64,000 bases of DNA from assembly GCA_008711295.1 (NCBI GenBank), contig VUYV01000016.1, positions 1,137,372 through 1,201,371 of the forward strand, in the 5' to 3' direction. The position numbers and the translations under genes were made by a program. This document shows positions 50,001 to 60,974 of this stretch, in pieces. Position 1 is the first letter of the stretch, and the number at the start of each line of letters is the position of its first letter. The DNA comes from Anarhynchus alexandrinus. Lineage: Eukaryota; Chordata; Aves; Charadriiformes; Charadriidae. The notes beneath the pieces were generated by a model. The model did not search any database. It saw only the letters and a list, made by a program, of their open reading frames with translations, and had not been told where the DNA came from.

Positions 50001-53000
50001 AGTTTCAGTCTTCAGAAAATAAAAATATTTCCTGGATTAGTTTGCTGGAGAATGTATGCTATTCTTAAAACAAAAAACAGTCGGCAAAAATAAAGTTTAA
50101 GAATCCACTTCACCTTTGCATGTTTAGAAAATTACCAAAATGCCTAACTAACAAGTCAGGGACTACTTTTATCTTATAGACCTACCACAATGGGACATTG
50201 ATTGTGAAGGGCCTCTTCTTGTTAATACAAATATTTAACAAATAAAAGAAAACAGGGCAAAATTAATACTCAAAGGAATGGCATCTGTGACATGACTCAT
50301 ACATAGCGTAAAAGTAACATTTGCAGCAATCCCTCTAGGGCAGATATGAAAGAGAAACTGCTTCTTCAGTGCACTGAGTTGTTAATTTGTCCACAGCGAA
50401 ATCTGTCCCAAGTAGCATTTCTAATCTCAACCATTATCTAAGCAAAACACACATATGTTGTACTACCATGAAGTTTAACTCTTTTACAGATTCAAGAACT
50501 ACAAAAACCTCAAGGCTTTTGCAGAGCAATGCAGTAACCTCACACTTCATAACCATGGGGAGGAACTGCCATGGATTTTTCTCTCCTGTGTGTGTTGATG
50601 TCCAATTATTACAAGTAAATTGTTACCTCTTGGCATAAAGTGTCAAAGACACCATACCTGGCCATTTAAAAGTTAAATCAAATGATTTCAAGGAGAGTCA
50701 AGTTCTTGGATACCAAATTTCCTACTGCAGAGTAAACAAGGGCGCACAACTTCACAAGAATTTCCTGAGAAAAGCAGCTGCCTACACAAACTCCATTTAA
50801 ATCATCTCCTGTTATGATGCAATTGTTCTAAATATGGTATTTCACCAAATATTTAAGGAATTCAAGATAAAGAACATTAACTATTAATAGCATCTTTTCA
50901 CATCATTAGATCAAGCTGCAGAGCTACGGCAAATAATTAGGTTCTCTCATTTGGGTCTTTTTAGTTATATGCACAAGTTTATAAAGAGAAGTTTCCAGTT
51001 TAGGAAACTCAGACTGTAAACTACTTGGAAATCTTTGAATAAAGTATACAAGCTGCTACAGAAGATGGAGATTGCTGAAGATTTAAGTGAAAACAGGAGC
51101 TCCATTTTTAACATCTTGAGGGTACCAGAGCTAGGATCACAAAAGGATCCAAGAGTTTTGATTATTAACACAGGCATCTGTAGGTCGTCTCAGGTCTTCA
51201 TGGAAATTACTGCAAAGTGGTATCATGCATCACTTGCAGAGCGAGTTGCACTATAGTGCACAGGAGATTTCTTCATCTATTTCAAATAACATGAAATGAG
51301 AAAACAAGCTCAAAACAAGCATTTCAAACAATGCTTGCTGCTTTAAATATTCTGTTTATGGAAATACAAGTCTCCAGCAAGAAGCAAGTACTTTTTTATT
51401 GGCTAAGCAGAAATCTATAACCAAACTGGTTTAAGCAAGGGTGTTTTTTTTTCGTTCCAACTTGCAGCAACTTTTCCTCTTTTGGAAAAATTACATTTGA
51501 GGCAAGTTGCTCAGCACTGCAGATACTGTAAAGCAAACAATGACAGAGGTAAAGTATATGCCATTTCATCTTCTTTCGATCAGCTATAAAGTAAGAAGTA
51601 AAAAAGACGGTACCACTCCCCTGCAATACCCAACTGCCAAACAAAGCAAGAACAGATGAACAAAGCAGATATGTTAATTTTGGCTCTGTTACAATTCTTT
51701 CCATTACAATTCCCAGATTGCCAAAATAAGTACCCGCTACAAGGGTGTTTTTAAGAGGCCATGAGATACTTCAGACACACAACTGCCAGCCTCAACTCAC
51801 TCTTGCAACCACACATTTTGATCAATAACATGATGGACAGGATCCAGGCAGCATTTCAGAGGATGGTTTTATAATGCCACTTCCTATTAAAAGTCTATGA
51901 GTGTCACCGTATCTCTTCGGAGCAGGGACAGAATTTTATCTGGCATATTTTGTTATTAAAAGTAAACAAACAAAGAAAAAAGTCACGTACATCAGCTCCA
52001 AAGAAACTTTTCATTATTCTTATACCAAGTATAACAAGAAAACAAGGAATTCTCAGGAACAGGATGCAAATACCTACCACAGACCAGCAGTCCACTGCGG
52101 CTCACCATGAGGAAAGTTAAATCCTCTAAAGAATGAAGATAAACTATTTGGCTTCTGAGCGTAAACTAAGCTCACTGATGAATAAGGGACACACAATGAA
52201 AGTGCCACATAGATTAACTGTGCCCTGAAGGCCTGTGCCTTCTCCCCCAAGTGTATCAACTAACAGTAATCACACAAGTTCTGCCTTACAGAGTTAGCAC
52301 CACGTGGTGGGTAAATACCTCCCTTTAATAAAGTCAGGTGGCCACAATAATCAACTTCAACTGTTCGCAGCCCATCTCTGATTGCTTGAAATACCCCCTT
52401 CACAATCACAACTATATTTAATACATAAACCACAAATAGAAAAAAAAAAGGCAAAAATAGCAAATCTTAGAATGATTTTAGAACAATCTCAGATATGAAC
52501 ATTCACAGATCCAGCACTTACAATCACCAATTATTCTAATATATTTAATTAAAATGAAAGAAGCAGAAAGAAGCAATCTAGCCAGCTGCAAACACACATG
52601 TCCAGCTAGATATGGCTTTAAGATAAGTATTCAGTCTTTGGCAATATTTGCAACCAAAAGAGGAAATACTAGATAATTTCTGTAAAAACTAAACAACTCT
52701 TCCTTAAGACCCAGATCTTTAACTATATGTTGAAGTAACAAACAGAAATTTGGGCTCTGGCAGTGCCACAAAGTAGAAAAATACAATAATTACACCAGAA
52801 CTTATTCAAAGGCAGGAAGTCTAAAGAGCCATGCAAATCCTATCATTATGCAGACATTATCCAATTAAATTTTGGAGATTATACAAATCATAAGATTCGC
52901 TTTCACCCATTTGTACAGATGGAATTTTCCTCTGCTTTCCCCACAATTAAACAAATTATGCAGTATTTAGATTTCCAACTTTGTCACTGTGGAAGAATAT

Positions 53001-56000
53001 ATTTATTAGCTAAATTAATCTTTAAAGAATGGAAAAGAGATGCTACTGATTTCTTTTAGCATCTATTCCCAAAACATTACCTTGCGTGACAAGCCTCTGA
53101 CATAAGAGCTTATAGTCTGTAAAATAAAAACAAATAGATACATAAGATAAATGCATCTCAAAAGAGAAAAAAAAAGCGCATGGACATTGATTAGAGGAAT
53201 CAGCATTTGTGTAAGAATATCTTTTAATGAAATGGATAAAGCAGCGTGAAGACTACACACGCTGTCCTGATGTCCTCCTCTTCAACAAAGGTGATCAGGT
53301 ATCAAGCAGCACTGCGCTTCCTGGGTTGCAACAGATTTTAGTCAATAAAGGTTTTAGCTATCCACTTCAATTTTTTGTCACTTTTTTGGTCACACAGCTC
53401 ACACGGGAAAACTGATTTTCTTATTTAACAATGTGTATTTTAAAGAAGATGGGGCTTAAAACACTAGAAACTCATCGCTTTGCCCTTTGAACAGCATTTC
53501 TCAAGCTGAAGGCATGAATACTAGAAGACCAGGCTGAAGACCGAGAAAGAAGCAACCTTTCTTCCACCCCACCACATACATCTTTCTACTTCCTCCCGAT
53601 CTTGCTTGTTCCTTTTCCTTTCAGTTCTGCAGCTACAACCTGCTTTTGAAGGCCTCACACATGTTCTCTCATCTGTTTCACTTGGCATTCATTTCCTTAT
53701 CACACACAAAGGACAGAGATGGACAGGCATTATGGAATTTTATCTTCTGTCAGAAAAGAGGGAACAGCAGAGTTCAACAAAAACTGTTACAAACCAGTAA
53801 CAACTGACATTAGACCAGCAGCATCACCAATAGGCTGAGAACATTTTTAATTGGAATCAGAAAAGTTTATATTTATCTCAGTCCTGTGTTTTATTTAAAG
53901 ACATCTTAATTAACATATTCTTCCTAGCCGATGAAGTTGATGACATGATTGCCACATTCATTAAAAAGCTGCAAGTAAAAGTTCACAGTGCATTCCTAAA
54001 ACACAAAGCAAGGCTTTCAGCAAAAGCAGGGAAGGTCAAACTGGTATTCCTAACACCTCCACCTGGGGGGGGGAGGGGGAGGAGGAGGTATTCTTTCTTC
54101 ATACATCAGAAAGCAATAAATGGAGACAAAGACATTAAAAACCATGAGGAAGAGCAGTAATTTAAAAACATCTCTAACTTAAAATCTTCATATTTTGACA
54201 GCTACAGTTAGCAGCAGATTGATTATTTCCACTTGAAAGATAAAAACAGTCTACTGAGATAATTTGATTTTCTCAGACTTTGTGAATATTAATAAGCCCA
54301 TTATTTTATTGCTATTGTAATAGTCCTTATTGATGGAAATACCAATTAAAAAAACTATCCACCAAATGTATGTCATAGGGCCGTAGTCCAGTGATCTCAG
54401 TGCTAGCTGTACTGTGCTGCCAGTTTTAAAAAGTAGAAAACATTGTGCGGTGTTTTCAAAGCATAACAGGAGTAATTTCTATTTTAGATCACAAAACAAG
54501 AAATAAAAAAAACCCACATGAAAACATACTGAACTGTTCTGCTTAGAATAGGTCTCACAGTTCACTATTTTTTACTTGGTAATAATAGCTTTTTTTCTTC
54601 CATTTCTAATGCAGCTTGATAGTTACACAATTTTCCTCCTACTTCATGCATAAATTGTCCTGAGATATTCAGAAACTCTTATCTGTAAGCTACACGTTGC
54701 TTTTCTAGCCAGCAAAGGACCAAGAACTATTTCCTTGCTTACAAAATATCTAGAACCCGAAAGACATTTTCAGATTAAACTATGCATTGCTAATTTTTGT
54801 ATCTGAACTTCATAGTTACTATAGTAACACACCAGCTCAAAAAAAAAAAAAAAAGGCTTATTTCATTCAAAATATTAACAGAAAATAAAGAAACATAACT
54901 CAAGCACACCAAGACATGCTTCAACTTGTAGGTTAACTGCCCTTTGTTATTCTAATACCTTCCCAGCACACAAAGGCCACCCTAATCTGATGAGAGCCAC
55001 CAAGCAGCTGGGTGTGGCAAAATGGACTTTGAAGCAGGCAGTCCAAGCCACCAGCCTCCCTCAAAATCGGGTGGCAAACAGCAAAGACCCCACAGGATTC
55101 TAACAGCATGGGAAAACTGGTCTCCGGGGTTAGAAGAATGACACTCATGTGCCTTCTGCTAAGTAGCCAGTGCTACTTAGTGCCACTGAGTGCTCTCCAA
55201 AATCCTCATCCTTCCCATCCTGGGGACGGGAGAAGAGGAAGGAAAAGTGAAAACAACATCCTCACAATACATCAACCAGAAAGTTAGACTAGAAAAACAC
55301 ATCGCAAATTACTGAAATAACACAAGATGCATGTGCAAGCCACTTAGAAATAATATTTTTCCAATCACAGATCTACTTTAAGATTGTCTTTTCACCATGC
55401 CAATTGCTAACAACCACAGCTTATTTCTGTCCTCGTGAGCTGCAAAGTTTGAGTCACTTGACCTTAGGCCTTTATATTCAAAGGACCACTCATTTCTAAA
55501 CCACGTGTACATCAGCTGTTGCAAAAGGACTTGACGCTTTCTTAGCAACTTTGTACCAGTCAGCAGGAGAAAACCACTCACTGGGAGGCTTAAAATGTCG
55601 TCCTTGACTTATAATAGTGCTGTTAGTGGTTATCTATGAGATAAGAAAGAGGTTCAGTGCTCACCAGTGGTGATGCAACAGGGTGGACAAGATAGTCATC
55701 ACTTCATAGACATGGTGTGAACTTCCTTAGGTACAGATAGGGAGGAAGGGAAAAAAGGGCAAACAACCAGTAGTTCTTCACTGGCTCCTAACTTGTGGTT
55801 TGTAGGACTTCATCTCCAAGGGAAAAACTCCCAATGCAATTCAAAACTTCCCTGAGGGCTACATCATTATACAGTAGGTGGAAGCTGTGTGGTTTTATCC
55901 TGGAAAGCAAGTCAAAGGATACACACGAAGCAAATATACTATCAAACTTGGCAGGACTATCCTTACATGTACTTCTGGTTAACAGAAGATACAGCTGTTT

Positions 56001-59000
56001 TACTTTAGAAACTTTTATACTGGCTGAATTACAGAAGTGGGCCCCATTGCATTGCACATGACAATAAATAAAACCAAATAAAATGATCCCTTGTTGAACT
56101 CACCTAGATGGGAATATGAAATACGAAAATGAAGATACTAGCTTTACTATACCGGTCAAATTGCTGGTTACTCTCCTCACCATATGTCACTATAATGGAA
56201 ACTGTGTAATAGGAAAAAAAAATAATCACATTCTACCTAGGTTATGACCACCTCTCTTATAGCTTTACTGACTACATTGGGGAACAGAAAAGGTCTTGCA
56301 CCTCAAAGAAACACTGAAGATCAGTGGGAACATACTTTAATAAACGAAAGGTGCAAATGAAAGTCACCAGCAGTAGTATTCAAGGACAGCTATATTTTTT
56401 CCAAGTCATGCTGCATGCCGTCCTTAAAATCCACACAACTCCTCTATATGCGTCTATGCATACATAGCAGCACACTAGAAAACTCAGCAACACACAGAAA
56501 ATAAGTCGAGTATATATGCTGCTTTAAAATTTGTATAAAATGCAAGTTACAGGATCTGCATAAAAAGATATACTCTATAGTGAGCAGAAGCAGGTATAGG
56601 TCACTCCATTTAGTGAGCAGGGTGAGGGTGAACTCTAATACAGAACAGTTTGTGTGCTCCTGGTACAGCTTGGGGCATCCCTGCTGACCTCTGCTTGATG
56701 CTGTCTGACACATAAGCAAACTGTTCACGAAACCTCTCTTCACCATTGATGAATTAAAACCAAGTGCTATAAAACTAAACGGAAAAACAAGACTAATTAA
56801 TAAACTGGCCCTTCACAACATTTGAATATCTATTGAACCGTGGCCGAGTTGCAGGCACCTGACGCAAGGAGACATTTTTATTCACTTTGGATGCTGGTCT
56901 GTGGCCAGTCTGGTGGGTTTACTATACGGGTTTCTTCTAAGTGCAGTTTAACTTCAAAACACAATAGTCTCTTCCAGGAAAGTGATATATGACCTTCCTT
57001 TAAAAGCAGGATCTAGTGCTGCTAGGATCTAGGTCTTTAGAGATGGAAAGCTGTATATTCTCATCATAGTTTACTGGTTAATCTTACTTTGGACAGATAG
57101 CAAAAAAAAAAAAAGTGCATTATTTTTACCATGTACAACTACCTCAAATTTACTTTTCTTTGCACTGTATGTAAATTTAGGTAATCAAAAGGTTTAATAG
57201 TAATCTTTCAAGAAGAATTGTAGTTTTTGCTACCCACATACCAGTCAGTACCAAAAAAAAAAAAAAAAAAGAAGAAAGTGTCCAGGAGAGCATAAGTTTT
57301 ACTGGAGTCCTCTGGCTTGTTTTCTTCTCCAGCAAATATTTATATTAGCTCTTAAGAAGGTAGGCTGCTCATACGCAGCCAGAGACTTGCATTACATATA
57401 ATTATGTCACAGTCTCTTATAACAGTGATACTGAATACTCCGAAGTATGTAACTAATAATAATTACAAAGATTTACTTTTTAAAACACCTCCAGATATAT
57501 AAATAATACATTCTAATGGGCCATCAAGTAGTCCATACATTTTCTCTATTGTTATACTGACAAAAAGCAGCACCATGGCCTATTGTTGCAGTTAAAAGAA
57601 TCCCTACTATTCTTCACATACTTACTACAGGCAGTACTACTTTCTCCTTTTCTTAGAAATAGAATTCCAAAGTTATTTGCCTCAAAACCTCACTAAAGCC
57701 AAGCCTTAGATTTTAAATATGAAGAGGACAGATCATTTGCAAAATTTCTAACTTGTGAACTGCAATTCTTTGGTTATACCTTAAACTCATGCAACAGAGC
57801 TGAAAGTAAATGAAACCGTAACTCCCCAGAAGAGAGGGACCCATCCCAGACACGTGGCTATCCACGCCATAGTCACCCTGCCACAAGTTACAGCCATCTG
57901 ATTTTGCCAATTTCACAGCAAGACTGAAAGTGAACTAATTTGAACCCAAGTTAAATATTTTGACTGAGATAGTTTTAACACCAACTGCTAGCTACAAAAC
58001 TAAAAAAATACTTGATGTTTAAATGGATACTCAACACACATAAAATTAAGTACTCCTGCATCTCAAAGGACCAAAGTATACATGACATAACTAGATAATG
58101 CTTTTATCAAAACAATTTCTTCTCATCTAGTAGTTTCAAGTACTTAAGACATAGCTTCCAATATTCCAACCCATCATTAGATGAGCATTATGTGTTACAA
58201 CACCTTGTCTTTGGAAACCAGGCCTCCCAAAGATGCCAGTCCTCACTTCAGAGCTGTAAAATCAATCATCATTGATAAATTCTGTCCCCTCCAATTAGGT
58301 CTTATAAAATAACTCATTGACACCACTCCTCAGCTACACTACCCGATTCTCACAGTTAGGTCTCCTCTACTCTAACAGAGAGATATATTTCAGGAATTAC
58401 TGTGCTCCTTGCTTTACCCTTCAGGGGTCAGGAAGCAGAAAAACAAATCAGGTCTGGAAATCACACTTTTATCGCTACTTTTCAAAGCAACAGCAAGATT
58501 TGGTTGATCCTATTTCTTCCATTCTGTTCTGCTCAAACCTTCCATGGCTCCACTCAAATAATCTGCCTAGAAAAATATCTGTTCACCCATCATATAGGAT
58601 CCCTCCTCTTAAATCTGCTGCAAGCTTTTCTCATCATCTGTCCTCCAAATGGTGGAAATAAAAAAACAAAACAAAACAAACCACAAAATACCAAAAAACT
58701 CCTCGGTGTATTGCTACACAGAGAGCTACCAGAAGAACAAAAAAATAAAAGGAGGTGTCATGAAAGACAACAGCTCAACTAACCATAAAGTCCTGTCGCA
58801 TCAAGTGATTATTGAAATCCCGCATCTTTAAAACACATACAACATACCAATATGACAATAGCAATGAAGACAAGAATGCACCATCGGGACAATAAGGCAC
58901 CTTGATTTGTTCATTTTTACTGTTTTGATGACCTCAAGTTAGCTCTTGTATTTTGCACTAAGCAAAAGCGGAGCCAAGGCGCAATCCGCATGCAACACAT

Positions 59001-60566
59001 TAGTCATGCCGGGTCAGCTCCTGGATTAGCGCAGGCAAAGAAGGGTTTTGGCACTCGGGCAGCACCGGCTGCCGTTGGGGGGGCGGCACGCCCTCCACCA
59101 CAGCAGTTCTGAACTCGGGGTACCCCAACATTAAGGGGTGCTCCCTTTAGACAAGCCCCAGATGACAGCTGCGGCCATCCAGGAGCCATACGCAAGGACG
59201 CGAGGTTGACATTTTTTCTTCCCAGTACTGCCACACCTACAGCAGCCCGTACGCCTTTTGTGCTTCCACACGTACTTCGCTGTAGTTTACATTCCCTCTC
59301 GGGGCTTAGGCCTCGCTGTCCGGAGGCGGGGCGCGGCGATGCCCACAAAGGGCCGCAGGGCCGATGGCTCAGCCCGTCCCCCTCACCTTCCTGCCGGCTC
59401 CCCGCCTCGCCGGGCAGGTCCGGCAAAGGCGGCAGCGCTGCTCTTTCACTCCTCTCTCTCTCTCCCCCCCCCCCCCCCCCTCCCCGGCGAGGTGATTTGT
59501 TTGAAGTGAGTAACATTGCAAGCATCTGTGTTCCCCCTCCTCCCCCGCGCTGCCGCGGCCGCCCGCCGCCCCCCACGCCCAGCCCCGGAGGCCGCCGCCT
59601 CGGGGCGAACCGTGCCCGGGACAATGCGGCCAGGGGACGGGAAACCAGCAGCAGCTACGTCTCAGGCGGGCTCTGCGCCGGGGTCTGGGGGAGAACCGGG
59701 CGGCCGCCGCCGCTACCTCAGGCTCGGCCCCCCGCGGCCACCCCCCCCCCACCCCGCTCCCGCGCGACGCGGCCGTTGCCAGGCGGCGGCGGCCTCGCCC
59801 CTGGGCGGCCCACGTGCGAGGCGGCGCTTCCCCCCTCCCGCCATTAGCATAACACAGAGAGGACGAGGGAAAGAGAAGAAATTAAAGGAAAACAGAAATA
59901 AAATAGGGGGAGGGGGGAGCTCTTTATCCCGCATGAGCTGCGGTGGGGCCACGGGGAAGCGGGGCCGCGCCCCGGCGCGGATGAGGGGAGGGAGCGATGC
60001 CGCAGGAGGCGGCCGAGGGCCGGCAGACAAAGGGAACCTCCCGGCGGGGCAGCGACCAGCGAGAACCGTCGACCCCCGCCCTCCCCGGCCCCGGGGCGGA
60101 GGCACTCACCAGCCGAGCCGGAGGAGGACCCTCTTCTCCGGGGGGCGGCGGGCTCGGGCTTGGGCGGCTGGGGCTGAGCGGGCCGGGCGGGGGCCGAGGG
60201 CTGCTCCTGCGCGGGGGACGGCGTGGTGGCGGAGGAGGAGGAGGAGGAGGAGACGGCTCCCGGGGGGCTCCAGCCGGGCTGCGGTGGCTCCGGAGCCGCG
60301 GGGCGGGGCGGCTCGGCGGGACCGCCGAGATCCAGCAGCTGCGGCGGCCGCTCCTGCAGGGCTGCGGCGGGAGCCGCGGCGGGCTTCCTCTCCATCACCT
60401 CCAGCTGCTCGTCGAAGTCTTCGTCCTCGTCCTCCTCTTCCTCCTCTTCTTCCTCCTCCTCCTCCTTCTCGTTGTCGTGCACGAACTGGTACTTGAACTG
60501 GGGCTGCTGGGGCCGTGCTGGCCCGGAGGAGGAGGAGACCAGGGGCGACTGGTCCAGCTCGTCCAT
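13970..60566 (-). CDS. RTN4: RTN4 (Nogo), complete Nogo-A coding set
   Basis: Reticulon-4 is an ER-tubule-shaping membrane protein; its Nogo-A form also limits neurite growth. In transcript order the exons are 60566-60110, 43907-43851, 43002-40552, 25762-25555, 22619-22481, 16592-16523, 15837-15791, 14516-14458 and 14012-13970. Together they are 3531 nt, 1176 residues plus TAA (human Nogo-A is 1192). Residues 33-53 are acidic, 1-152 are Pro/Ser-rich, 172-989 are the Nogo-A-specific segment, and 989-1176 are the reticulon homology domain (RHD). The RHD has hydrophobic hairpins near 1003-1038 and 1105-1139 flanking the Nogo-66 loop (1039-1104). The C-terminus is KRKTE, a lysine-based ER-retention-like tail. 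Internal exon sizes 208, 139, 70, 47 and 59 follow the conserved reticulon pattern. The ATG has a strong context (CACC-ATG-G). RTN1 and RTN3 are excluded by the N-terminal and exon 3 sequences. Confidence 0.97.
14458..14516 (-). CDS. RTN4: RTN4 exon
   Basis: This 59-nt exon encodes [19 protein letters not shown] in the cytosolic tail, ends with AA of a split lysine codon, and is followed by GTGAGT. The acceptor is CATTTCAG. Confidence 0.96.
15791..15837 (-). CDS. RTN4: RTN4 exon
   Basis: This 47-nt exon encodes (A)[15 protein letters not shown], the end of the second hydrophobic segment. The acceptor is CTTTTTCAG and the donor GTGAGT. It is found only by splicing logic because it is too short to show as an ORF. 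Confidence 0.96.
16523..16592 (-). CDS. RTN4: RTN4 exon, second hydrophobic segment
   Basis: This 70-nt exon encodes [20 protein letters not shown] followed by LIL, the start of the second reticulon hairpin. The acceptor ends CTTTTTAG and the donor is GTAAGT. The last base starts the A1128 codon. Confidence 0.96.
16593..22480 (-). other. RTN4: RTN4 intron, 5.9 kb
   Basis: This is ordinary intronic DNA. I found no exon, RNA gene or confident repeat. Open frames such as 19561-20001 (minus) have no recognisable product. Confidence 0.65.
22481..22619 (-). CDS. RTN4: RTN4 exon, Nogo-66 loop
   Basis: This 139-nt exon encodes [20 protein letters not shown], then [20 protein letters not shown] and VDSLK, so it carries most of the loop between the two membrane hairpins that binds the Nogo receptor in mammals. 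The acceptor is TTTCTTGCAG and the donor GTAAGT. Confidence 0.97.
22620..25554 (-). other. RTN4: RTN4 intron, 2.9 kb
   Basis: It contains the CR1 fragment at 22719-22800. A short direct repeat AGCTCATCACTTAA occurs twice near 24870-24895. Otherwise nothing is recognised. Confidence 0.65.
22719..22800 (-). mobile_element. CR1 LINE fragment (3' end)
   Basis: The plus strand reads ATCATAGAATCACAGAATGG, then a GGTTGGAAGGGACC segment and CCCTGCCATGGGCAGGGACA. This is the reverse complement of the avian CR1 3' terminus with its ATTCTATGAT end. Only about 82 bp remain, so it is 5'-truncated. It lies 100 bp upstream (in RTN4 sense) of the Nogo-66 exon acceptor. Confidence 0.9.
25555..25762 (-). CDS. 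RTN4: RTN4 exon, start of reticulon homology domain
   Basis: This 208-nt exon is the size conserved in reticulons. It encodes [20 protein letters not shown], the long first hydrophobic segment through [11 protein letters not shown], and [19 protein letters not shown], the start of the Nogo-66 loop. The acceptor is TAAATTTTAG and the donor GTGAGA. It is the common acceptor exon for all isoforms (entering base 2 of the V989 codon). Confidence 0.97.
29336..29351 (-). CDS. RTN4: Candidate Nogo-C-like first exon (RTN4 short isoform)
   Basis: ATG-GAT-GCC-AAA-ATG-G is followed by GTTAGT, a usable donor. The single leftover G matches the phase needed by the RHD exon at 25762, giving M-D-A-K-M-V-V-D-L-L-Y and a 193-residue product. 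Mammalian Nogo-C (199 aa) has an 11-residue unique start joined at the same VVDLLY point. The peptide itself does not resemble the mammalian one except for the initial MD, so the call rests on position, phase, donor and the GC-rich promoter-like DNA just upstream. An upstream ATG in another frame (near 29440) would matter if the transcript starts further up. Confidence 0.55.
29352..29570 (-). promoter_or_regulatory. RTN4: Candidate intragenic RTN4 promoter (short isoform)
   Basis: This is a CpG-rich island-like patch inside AT-rich intron. In minus-strand sense it carries CAGCTG E-boxes (29385-29390 and 29537-29542), an adjacent M-CAT-type CATTCC (29531-29536), an inverted CCAAT (29513-29517) and an ETS-type CAGGAAGTG (29408-29416), all upstream of the ATG at 29351. 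Nogo-C is the muscle-enriched isoform in mammals, which fits E-box plus M-CAT. Motif matches alone are weak evidence. Confidence 0.5.
33590..33960. promoter_or_regulatory. Intronic GC/CpG-rich patch, possible promoter or enhancer
   Basis: This patch is sharply richer in CpG than the flanking intron, with GGCGCGGGG, GCGCGACTGACGC, CCGCGGAGCCG and CAGCTGACGGCGCG segments. On the minus strand a GTAAGA donor-like site follows base 33777, but no ATG precedes it, so any exon there would be non-coding. A short plus-strand frame (33740-33928) has no recognisable product. The function is unknown. Confidence 0.35.
40552..43002 (-). CDS. RTN4: RTN4 exon 3, Nogo-A-specific giant exon
   Basis: This 2451-nt exon encodes 816 full codons plus split ones at each end (residues 172-989). 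It begins [20 protein letters not shown] after the acceptor GGTAACAG and ends FSARLNKSS before GTAATC. The sequence is acidic and largely low-complexity (disordered type). It contains blocks typical of Nogo-[60 protein letters not shown] and [10 protein letters not shown]. In mammals this segment carries the Nogo-A-specific inhibitory region. The open frame runs on 50 bases into the intron, but that tail is not coding. The exon is skipped in Nogo-B. Confidence 0.97.
43003..43850 (-). other. RTN4: RTN4 intron between exons 2 and 3 (GC-AG)
   Basis: This 848-bp intron has donor GCAAGT and acceptor ending GGTAACAG. A purine-rich GA tract at about 43305-43350 is the only composition feature. Confidence 0.75.
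43851..43907 (-). CDS. RTN4: RTN4 exon 2
   Basis: This 57-nt exon encodes [19 protein letters not shown] with split codons at both ends (D153 and E172). The acceptor is a TTTTTCAG-type site. The donor reads CTGCAG followed by GCAAGT, so this is a GC donor; no GT nearby keeps frame. The exon is shared by Nogo-A and Nogo-B. Confidence 0.93.
48181..48185. repeat. Target-site duplication, left copy
   Basis: ATTAG directly abuts the LTR and is identical to the right copy at 48820-48824. Confidence 0.8.
48186..48819 (-). mobile_element. Solo LTR of an endogenous retrovirus (avian ERVL-like)
   Basis: In minus-strand sense this 634-bp unit begins TGTCCTGGTTTG and ends CAAACCATAATA. The ends are imperfect inverted repeats; the last bases look like a decayed CA terminus. 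It is flanked by ATTAG on both sides (48181-48185 and 48820-48824), a 5-bp target-site duplication. Inside are a TATAAAT-like box (about 48584-48590) and an AATAAA near the end (48213-48218). There is no internal gag/pol sequence, so it is a recombined solo LTR. It sits in the RTN4 intron between exons 1 and 2, in the same orientation as RTN4. The ERVL family call is from resemblance of the termini. Confidence 0.85.
48820..48824. repeat. Target-site duplication, right copy
   Basis: ATTAG directly follows the LTR terminus, matching 48181-48185. Confidence 0.8.
49032..49056. repeat. T13-A12 palindrome
   Basis: Thirteen T are followed directly by twelve A, an extreme self-complementary tract in the RTN4 intron between exons 1 and 2. 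Confidence 0.85.
54065..54088. repeat. G-rich tract, quadruplex candidate
   Basis: G9-A-G5-A followed by three GGA units, on the plus strand of the RTN4 intron between exons 1 and 2 (template side for RTN4). Confidence 0.75.
57253..57270. repeat. A18 homopolymer
   Basis: Eighteen A followed by GAAGAAAG. One of several A runs in this intron (others near 47410, 47937 and 54840). Some may be tails of old retroposed copies, but no body is recognisable. Confidence 0.7.
60110..60566 (-). CDS. RTN4: RTN4 exon 1 coding part
   Basis: This encodes residues 1-152, from [20 protein letters not shown] through the acidic run to [13 protein letters not shown], and ends one base into a codon before GTGAGT. 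The (GGA)n tract at 60231-60252 on the plus strand encodes a seven-serine run, and GAA/GAG runs encode the Glu tract, so both are likely length-variable. The start is the first ATG in about 265 nt of GC-rich leader. Confidence 0.95.
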
Positions 60567-60870
60567 GGTGCCTGGAGCTAGCGGAACAATGAGTGCGCGG
60601 CGCTGGGGCTGTGCCTCTGCCGGCTGCGGGGGGAGGGCTGAGGCTCGGGCTGCGCCGCCGCTGCGGGACCCGACTCCACGCCCTGTTGAGTCACCGCTGG
60701 GGGAGGCGGTGGGGCGCGGCCGCCTGCACCGCCCCGCCCGCCGCGGCGCTGAGCGACGGCGGCGACGGCCAGTAGGAACGGGAGAAGGGCGCGGAGTGGC
60801 CAATGAGGCGCGGCGCTGGGTGCGGCCGCCTCATGAATATGCAGTGCGTGGGCGGGGCGCGAGGGACGGA
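60567..60870 (-). promoter_or_regulatory. RTN4: RTN4 5' leader and core promoter
   Basis: Upstream of the ATG there are GC boxes, a perfect AP-1 type TGAGTCA (60687-60693), a CCAAT on the plus strand (60800-60804, inverted relative to RTN4) and an Oct-like ATGAATATGCA near 60833-60843. There is no obvious TATA box. This fits a TATA-less CpG promoter. The exact start site cannot be placed from sequence alone. Confidence 0.6.
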
Positions 60871-60974
60871 GAAGTCGGGTAAAGTTCAGCGCGGAGAATG
60901 CGGGGTGGGGTCGGGGCTCCCCGGGGAGCCGCGCTGCGAGGCACCGGCCCACCTTAGCCCGGTTTGTCTCACCC

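Larger units (their letters stand above)
43908..60109 (-). other. RTN4: RTN4 intron between exons 1 and 2, 16.2 kb
   Basis: It contains the solo LTR (48186-48819), the T13-A12 palindrome, several A runs, the G tract at 54065 and, at its upstream end, part of the CpG island. A GC-richer block at about 45800-46900 has overlapping short frames on both strands but no product I recognise. No nested gene is seen. Confidence 0.65.

Noticed and set aside
59516..60496. 326-codon plus-strand frame antisense to RTN4 exon 1
   Set aside because: The Pro/Arg/Gly-rich low-complexity translation is a by-product of the CpG island and is antisense to a well-supported exon.
60567..60803. In-frame extension of RTN4 upstream of its ATG (79 open codons)
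   Set aside because: It opens only with a TTG codon and there is no ATG. The ATG at 60566 has a strong context and matches the known Nogo N-terminus.
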